A stretch of DNA of 8,138 bases, taken from Fluviicola sp. (GTDB lineage: Bacteria; Bacteroidota; Bacteroidia; Flavobacteriales_D; Crocinitomicaceae). This document shows, piece by piece, positions 4,595 to 8,138 of this stretch (within the stretch, counting starts at the first letter, position 1; every line of letters begins with the position of its first letter). The DNA lies in NCBI RefSeq assembly GCF_030151805.1, contig NZ_JASLCN010000011.1:1-8138 (forward strand), given 5' to 3'. The position numbers were made by a program, and so were the translations under genes. The notes below the pieces were generated by a model, which searched no databases, was not told the DNA's origin, and saw only the letters and a list, made by a program, of their open reading frames with translations.

Positions 4595-5056
4595 ATGAAA
4601 AAAAGTGCTTGCTTTCCGGGATCATTTGATCCCTTCACCAAAGGTCACGAAGACATTATCCGGAAAGGTCTCGATCTTTTTGACGAAATCGTTATCGCGG
4701 TTGGCGTGAATTCCAGTAAAAACTACCTCTTCCCGCTTGAAAAAAGACTGAGTCACATCAAAAGCTGTTTTGAGAGCGAACCGAAAATCCGGGTAATTAC
4801 CTACCAAAAATTAACCGTTGATATGTGTAAGGATGAAGGCTGTAACTACATTCTACGCGGATTGAGAGATGTGAAAGATTTCAATTACGAAGTTCCGATC
4901 GCCTTGATGAATCGCTCGATGAGCGAGATTGAAACCGTTTTCCTGATTCCGGATACTTCCCTGTTTGCGATCAATGCAACGATTATCCGGGAGATCTACA
5001 AAAATGGCGGGAAAATTGATAAGTATGTAACGAATTTCGAACAACTCGTTAATTAG
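4595..5056 (+). CDS. coaD: Phosphopantetheine adenylyltransferase CoaD
   Basis: This 153-residue enzyme transfers AMP from ATP to 4'-phosphopantetheine, making dephospho-CoA in the penultimate step of coenzyme A synthesis. The nucleotidyltransferase signature is PGSFDPFTKGH (8-18), with the TxGH motif at 15-18. The substrate-binding RGLR is at 88-91, followed by DFNYEVPIALMNR (95-107). The C-terminal ATP-loop region is INATIIREIYKNGG (126-139). In E. coli the equivalent is ISSSLVKE, so A128 replaces a serine, a modest deviation. I chose ATG 4595 over the in-frame ATG at 4562 because it gives the standard MKK-x-A-x-F-PGSFDP start. The longer version would add 11 residues overlapping rsmD. Spacing is 1 nt after rsmD and 2 nt before the next gene, so it is an operon member. 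Confidence 0.95.
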   Translation: MKKSACFPGSFDPFTKGHEDIIRKGLDLFDEIVIAVGVNSSKNYLFPLEKRLSHIKSCFESEPKIRVITYQKLTVDMCKDEGCNYILRGLRDVKDFNYEVPIALMNRSMSEIETVFLIPDTSLFAINATIIREIYKNGGKIDKYVTNFEQLVN

Positions 5057-5058
5057 AC

Positions 5059-6495
5059 ATGAACAAATATGCGCTTCTCCTTTTCTTGTTTTCCTTCGGT
5101 TTTACCGGAATCCATGCACAATCAATCACCGAAATAACGGGTTATGCTCCTGCATATATCGGGAAAGAAGTGGAATTGTACGAGATCTCCGATTTCATCA
5201 CCTTAAGAGAAGAACGGATCGCTTCTACGACCGTAAAAGCCGATAGTAGTTTTAACCTGGTTTTTAACCTGGATGAAACCCGGAAATTGATTTTGAAGGC
5301 AGCAAATAACAAAGCAAATTTGTATGCAAGTCCGGGCGCGAAATACGAAGTTTTCTTTCCGGAAAAGAATCAATACGATCCTTACAATCCTTCCGGAAAC
5401 TTTATTGAGCTTTCGTTTTTTAACCTGGATAAAAAGGACATCAATTATAAAATCCTGGAATTCAACCGTTGGAATGATGAGTTTGTAGCCCGTTATTACA
5501 CTAAAAAAAATGCGGATTCCAAGTATTTCGTGGCGCGTCTGGATACATTCAAAATGGCTGTCGAAAAATACTACCTGGCAGATACTGTGGATAAATTCTT
5601 CGGCTACCACCGGAAATACACCATCGCAAAGCTGGACGACCTGCGTTTTACAGGAAGCAGAAATCAATACGAAAAATACGATTTCTATATCCGGTCAACT
5701 CCCGTTTATTATCAGAGCGAGGCTTATTTCCAGTATATCAGTCACTTTTACGAAAAGTTGCTCCCGCGAATCAATTCAGAAATAAACAACCGCATTTATC
5801 TGGGCATTCTGAAATCGAGCCCTTCTGCGATCTACAATGCCATGTCGAAGGAATACACCCTGCAGCACAATTACAAATTGCGCGAGTTGGTGATGCTGAA
5901 AACGCTTTCCGAATGTTTCTATGAAAAGGATTATCCGCAGACGAATATTCTGACCATTTTGGACAGCGTTTCCAAATTCGGGCTGTTTCCTGAGAACCGT
6001 ATTGTGGCGCAAAACATCCGTTTCCGTTTGACGGAACTGAGCCAGGGTTCCAAAGCTCCGGATTTCCTGCTTAAAAATGACACGAAAGATCTGACACTTC
6101 AAAGTTTCAGTAAAAAATACCTGTACCTGTTTTTTATAGATCCGAACAGCCTGGATAATACCAAGCAAATGAATCTTCTGAAGCCAATTTATGAGCGTTA
6201 CAAGGATATTATAACCTTTGTAATGGTTTACAAAGAAAAACCGGACGGCAGTATTGATGTTGCGAAATTGAAAAACGAATATCCGTGGACCATTATTCCG
6301 GGCAAGGAAAGTAACTCGATCTTTAAGAATTACAACGTGGTCAATTACCCGTACTACGTATTAATTGATCCTTTCGGTTATGTGATCAATGCTCCTGCTC
6401 TCGGTCCGATGCCGAATGGCGTATATGAAACAATCGACCGGACCTTTTTCATGATTCAGAAAGCGCTTAAAGACGGAAACGGGGCAGATCGCTAA
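5059..6495 (+). CDS. Exported TlpA-like thioredoxin-fold protein lacking CXXC
   Basis: This 478-residue protein has a signal peptide (about 1-20, hydrophobic ALLLFLFSFGF, predicted cleavage A20-Q21), so it is periplasmic or outer-membrane facing. Residues about 22-100 form a beta-rich DUF4369-like domain and 110-325 are mostly helical linker. From about 330 a thioredoxin-like domain begins with GSKAPDFLL, as in TlpA/ResA proteins. The strand KKYLYLFFIDPNS (352-364) is where the redox motif W-C-x-x-C would follow, but no cysteine is there. The only cysteine in the protein is C286, outside the domain. The cis-proline loop NYPYYVLIDPFG (429-440) is retained. It therefore cannot act as a dithiol reductase and probably serves a binding or structural role. 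It starts 2 nt after the coaD stop, so it is co-transcribed with CoA-synthesis and rRNA-modification genes. The ATG at 5059 directly precedes the signal peptide. Confidence 0.82.
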   Translation: MNKYALLLFLFSFGFTGIHAQSITEITGYAPAYIGKEVELYEISDFITLREERIASTTVKADSSFNLVFNLDETRKLILKAANNKANLYASPGAKYEVFFPEKNQYDPYNPSGNFIELSFFNLDKKDINYKILEFNRWNDEFVARYYTKKNADSKYFVARLDTFKMAVEKYYLADTVDKFFGYHRKYTIAKLDDLRFTGSRNQYEKYDFYIRSTPVYYQSEAYFQYISHFYEKLLPRINSEINNRIYLGILKSSPSAIYNAMSKEYTLQHNYKLRELVMLKTLSECFYEKDYPQTNILTILDSVSKFGLFPENRIVAQNIRFRLTELSQGSKAPDFLLKNDTKDLTLQSFSKKYLYLFFIDPNSLDNTKQMNLLKPIYERYKDIITFVMVYKEKPDGSIDVAKLKNEYPWTIIPGKESNSIFKNYNVVNYPYYVLIDPFGYVINAPALGPMPNGVYETIDRTFFMIQKALKDGNGADR

Positions 6496-6502
6496 ATAGA
6501 AG

Positions 6503-6532
6503 AACCATAATTCGCGAATTCGGGTTATTTTT
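6503..6532 (+). terminator. Palindromic terminator candidate after the operon
   Basis: AACC (6503-6506) pairs with GGTT (6523-6526) around the perfect 12-bp palindrome AATTCGCGAATT (6509-6520), separated by a 2x2 internal mismatch. ATTTTT (6527-6532) follows. The location, 8 bp after the stop of the thioredoxin-like gene and 18 bp before the next start, suits an intrinsic terminator. The stem is A/T-rich and therefore weak. Alternatively the symmetric palindrome is an operator for the nitroreductase gene. Confidence 0.45.
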
Positions 6533-6549
6533 ACAAAAAAAAACTCAGA

Positions 6550-7134
6550 ATGCGTTACAATCTAAGTGAAGTAACAGCGATTATTCGCGATCGCAGAACC
6601 ATATATCCGGAACAATACAGCACTCGAAAAATTCATAGAGAGCAAATCGAATTATTATTGAACAACGCCATCTGGGCTCCCACTCACGGAATGACCCAAC
6701 CCTGGAAATTCATTGTTTTCCAGGACAATGCATTGCTTGAATTATCGGAAACATTAGGAAACATTTACCTCACAGAGATCCCGAAAGAGAAGCAAGTGGA
6801 CAGCAAATTGGGGAAACTCATGAGCAGACCGAAAATGGCGAGCGCTGTGATTGCCATTATTCTGAACCGGGAAGAAGGGACACGTATCAGCGAAGAGGAT
6901 GATTTTGCAGCTATTTCCTGCGCCGTTCAGAATATGCATTTAACGGCAACTGCACAGGGAATCGGTGCTTTTTGGGCAACTCCGGGAGTTATCAAATTCG
7001 AATCCTTCAATGAATTTTTAGGATTGGAAAAAGGACAACGTTGTGTTGGTTTGTTTTACCTGGGATATCCCGCAATTGAATGGCCGAAGGGACAACGCAA
7101 ACCAATTGAATACTTAACCGAGTGGAAACAATAA
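6550..7134 (+). CDS. YdjA-type FMN-dependent nitroreductase
   Basis: This 194-residue protein is of the nitroreductase superfamily, small flavoenzymes that bind FMN at a homodimer interface and reduce nitro or enone-like substrates with NAD(P)H. FMN-binding signatures are DRRTIYPEQY (14-23), the APTHGMTQPWKF segment (43-54, with the W-K near the flavin as in YdjA proteins), the helix AAISCAVQNMHLTATAQGIG (120-139), and LFYLGYP (168-174), after which the protein ends with the usual short tail. Length matches single-domain YdjA-like members. The ATG at 6550 is preceded by an A-rich tract (AAAAAAAAACTCAGA), typical of starts in this phylum. The physiological substrate cannot be read from the sequence. 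It is probably the first gene of a new transcription unit after the terminator candidate. Confidence 0.9.
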   Translation: MRYNLSEVTAIIRDRRTIYPEQYSTRKIHREQIELLLNNAIWAPTHGMTQPWKFIVFQDNALLELSETLGNIYLTEIPKEKQVDSKLGKLMSRPKMASAVIAIILNREEGTRISEEDDFAAISCAVQNMHLTATAQGIGAFWATPGVIKFESFNEFLGLEKGQRCVGLFYLGYPAIEWPKGQRKPIEYLTEWKQ

Positions 7135-7206
7135 GCTTCTGTTAAAAACGTTAAAGCTCCAACGAAACAGCAAGATCGTGCGTTCATGAATAAAGAAAGA
7201 AAAATA

Positions 7207-7983
7207 ATGCAAAAATCAATCTTAATTTTAATCGTTTGTACTTTTTCCATCTTTTCTTATGGACAAAAACGCAAGGTTAAGAAGGAACGTTTTCCCTCCT
7301 ATTTCGGGATTGTTGCTTCTCCTGTTATTCCGAATAACTTTATCGGAGCCGTTCATACTGAAATTCAGGATGAGAACAAAATCATGACCGCTGATTTCCA
7401 CAATAAATGGGGATATACTTTCGGAGCAACGATCCGGATCGGTTTATCCAAATCCATTAGTATCGAAACAGGAATCTCGCAAGTCAGAAGAATCTACGAC
7501 GTAGGGGTTTCTATTCCTGATTCCAATCTGTATGCCCGTCAGAAATTGGCCTTTATCAATTACGATATTCCTTTAAATGCCTTGTTCTACGTGAAGTTGA
7601 CCGAACAGTGGTACATGGACGCTTCTTTGGGAGTTTCCATTACGCATTATCCTTCGGATGTACAGGATTCGATGCATCCGACTCCAAAAAAGACTGTTTT
7701 CGTTCAGGGAAGAAGAACAGAAAGTACTTACTTTGCCATGAATGCCGGAATTGGTTTTGAATACAGAACTCCAAAAGCAGGAACCTTCTTTTTAGGTTTC
7801 GGAGCAAAAGTTCCTCTCAAACAACCACTTTTCGGCGTAGCGATTTTACGTCAAAGCGGAACCGGAACTCAATTTTTCATTTACAAACCCATTACCGCCG
7901 GATATTTCACCATCGATTTCAGGTATTTCATACCTACTCCGAAAAAGAAGAAAGATCCCGGAAATAAAAGCATTGTCGAATAA
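7207..7983 (+). CDS. Outer-membrane beta-barrel protein, unknown role
   Basis: This 258-residue exported protein starts with a clear signal peptide (MQKSILILIVCTFSIFSYG, cleavage before Q20). After it come a basic segment (KRKVKKER) and alternating amphipathic strands ending in aromatic residues (for example YTFGATIRIGL, SIETGISQVRRIY, FFLGFGAKVPL, GYFTIDFRYFI). This is the pattern of an eight-to-ten-stranded PorT/OmpW-like barrel of Bacteroidota. A charged tail (KKKKDPGNKS) follows the last strand, which is unusual for a barrel that inserts through its terminal strand. I chose ATG 7207 because an A-rich stretch precedes it and the signal peptide follows directly. An in-frame ATG at 7186 would add MNKERKI. 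It follows the nitroreductase by 72 bp with no clear promoter, and the next gene begins at its stop codon. No specific function is recognised. Confidence 0.75.
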   Translation: MQKSILILIVCTFSIFSYGQKRKVKKERFPSYFGIVASPVIPNNFIGAVHTEIQDENKIMTADFHNKWGYTFGATIRIGLSKSISIETGISQVRRIYDVGVSIPDSNLYARQKLAFINYDIPLNALFYVKLTEQWYMDASLGVSITHYPSDVQDSMHPTPKKTVFVQGRRTESTYFAMNAGIGFEYRTPKAGTFFLGFGAKVPLKQPLFGVAILRQSGTGTQFFIYKPITAGYFTIDFRYFIPTPKKKKDPGNKSIVE

Positions 7984-8138
7984 ATGGAACTTCCTCAAAG
8001 AGCCAGAGAAATCATCGAAGCATTTGATCTTAAAAGTCACCCGGAAGGTGGCTTTTATGCTGAAACATATCGTTCTCCGGAAAGCATTCCTGGTAAAAAC
8101 AGGCAGCTTTTAACCAGTATTTACTTTCTGATCACCGG
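7984..8138 (+). CDS. Cupin_5 (DUF985) family protein, 3' end missing
   Basis: The frame opens at ATG 7984, directly after the TAA of the preceding gene (TAAATG, no gap), and stays open to the window edge: 51 codons. The visible N-terminus ends its first helix with AFDLKSHPEGGFYAETYRS (13-31). HPEGG(F/Y)Y.ETYRS is the hallmark of the cupin_5/DUF985 family (YML079w-like), and LLTSIYFLIT (42-51) matches the next conserved strand. Family members are small single-domain cupins, mostly without proven function, some related to sugar epimerases. The tight junction suggests translational coupling to the beta-barrel gene. The functional link between them is unclear. Confidence 0.85.
   Translation, partial: MELPQRAREIIEAFDLKSHPEGGFYAETYRSPESIPGKNRQLLTSIYFLIT

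Overview
The window looks like a chromosomal segment of a Bacteroidota bacterium, most likely of the order Flavobacteriales. The support is a moderately low G+C content, almost no Shine-Dalgarno sequences, promoter-like TAnnTTTG boxes, and a gene set typical of the phylum: a DUF3822 protein next to rsmD, TlpA-like exported proteins with N-terminal beta domains, and outer-membrane beta-barrel proteins. The genus cannot be fixed by eye. A Fluviicola/Crocinitomicaceae-type organism is only a guess.

Layout. Positions 1-710 (minus strand) hold a VOC (glyoxalase-fold) protein followed 5 bp later by a DoxX-like membrane protein that runs off the left edge. Positions 711-1752 are about 1 kb with no intact gene and many repeats: a heptamer array, a degenerate TCAAGAG-type repeat, a run of 11-bp phased repeats, a G9 tract directly abutting a TAnnTTTG box, and a nested pair of direct repeats bracketing a small frameshifted reading frame. 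Positions 1753-3192 (minus) encode a RecD/Pif1-like superfamily 1 helicase. It is divergent, across a 121-bp intergenic region carrying a second heptamer array, from a tightly packed plus-strand operon at 3314-6495: DUF3822 protein, rsmD (16S rRNA m2G966 methyltransferase), coaD (phosphopantetheine adenylyltransferase) and an exported thioredoxin-like protein that has lost its CXXC cysteines. A palindromic terminator candidate at 6503-6532 separates this operon from a second plus-strand group: a YdjA-type nitroreductase, an outer-membrane beta-barrel protein and the start of a cupin_5 (DUF985) protein cut by the right edge.

How the genes fit together. The central block (helicase, DUF3822, RsmD, CoaD) is housekeeping: DNA maintenance, rRNA modification and CoA synthesis. 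The flanking genes are small enzymes and envelope proteins. I see no phage, transposase, CRISPR array, defence cassette, rRNA or tRNA. The least explained part is the repeat-dense 711-1752 region, which reads as a hotspot for small repeats and decaying sequence rather than as a recognisable system.
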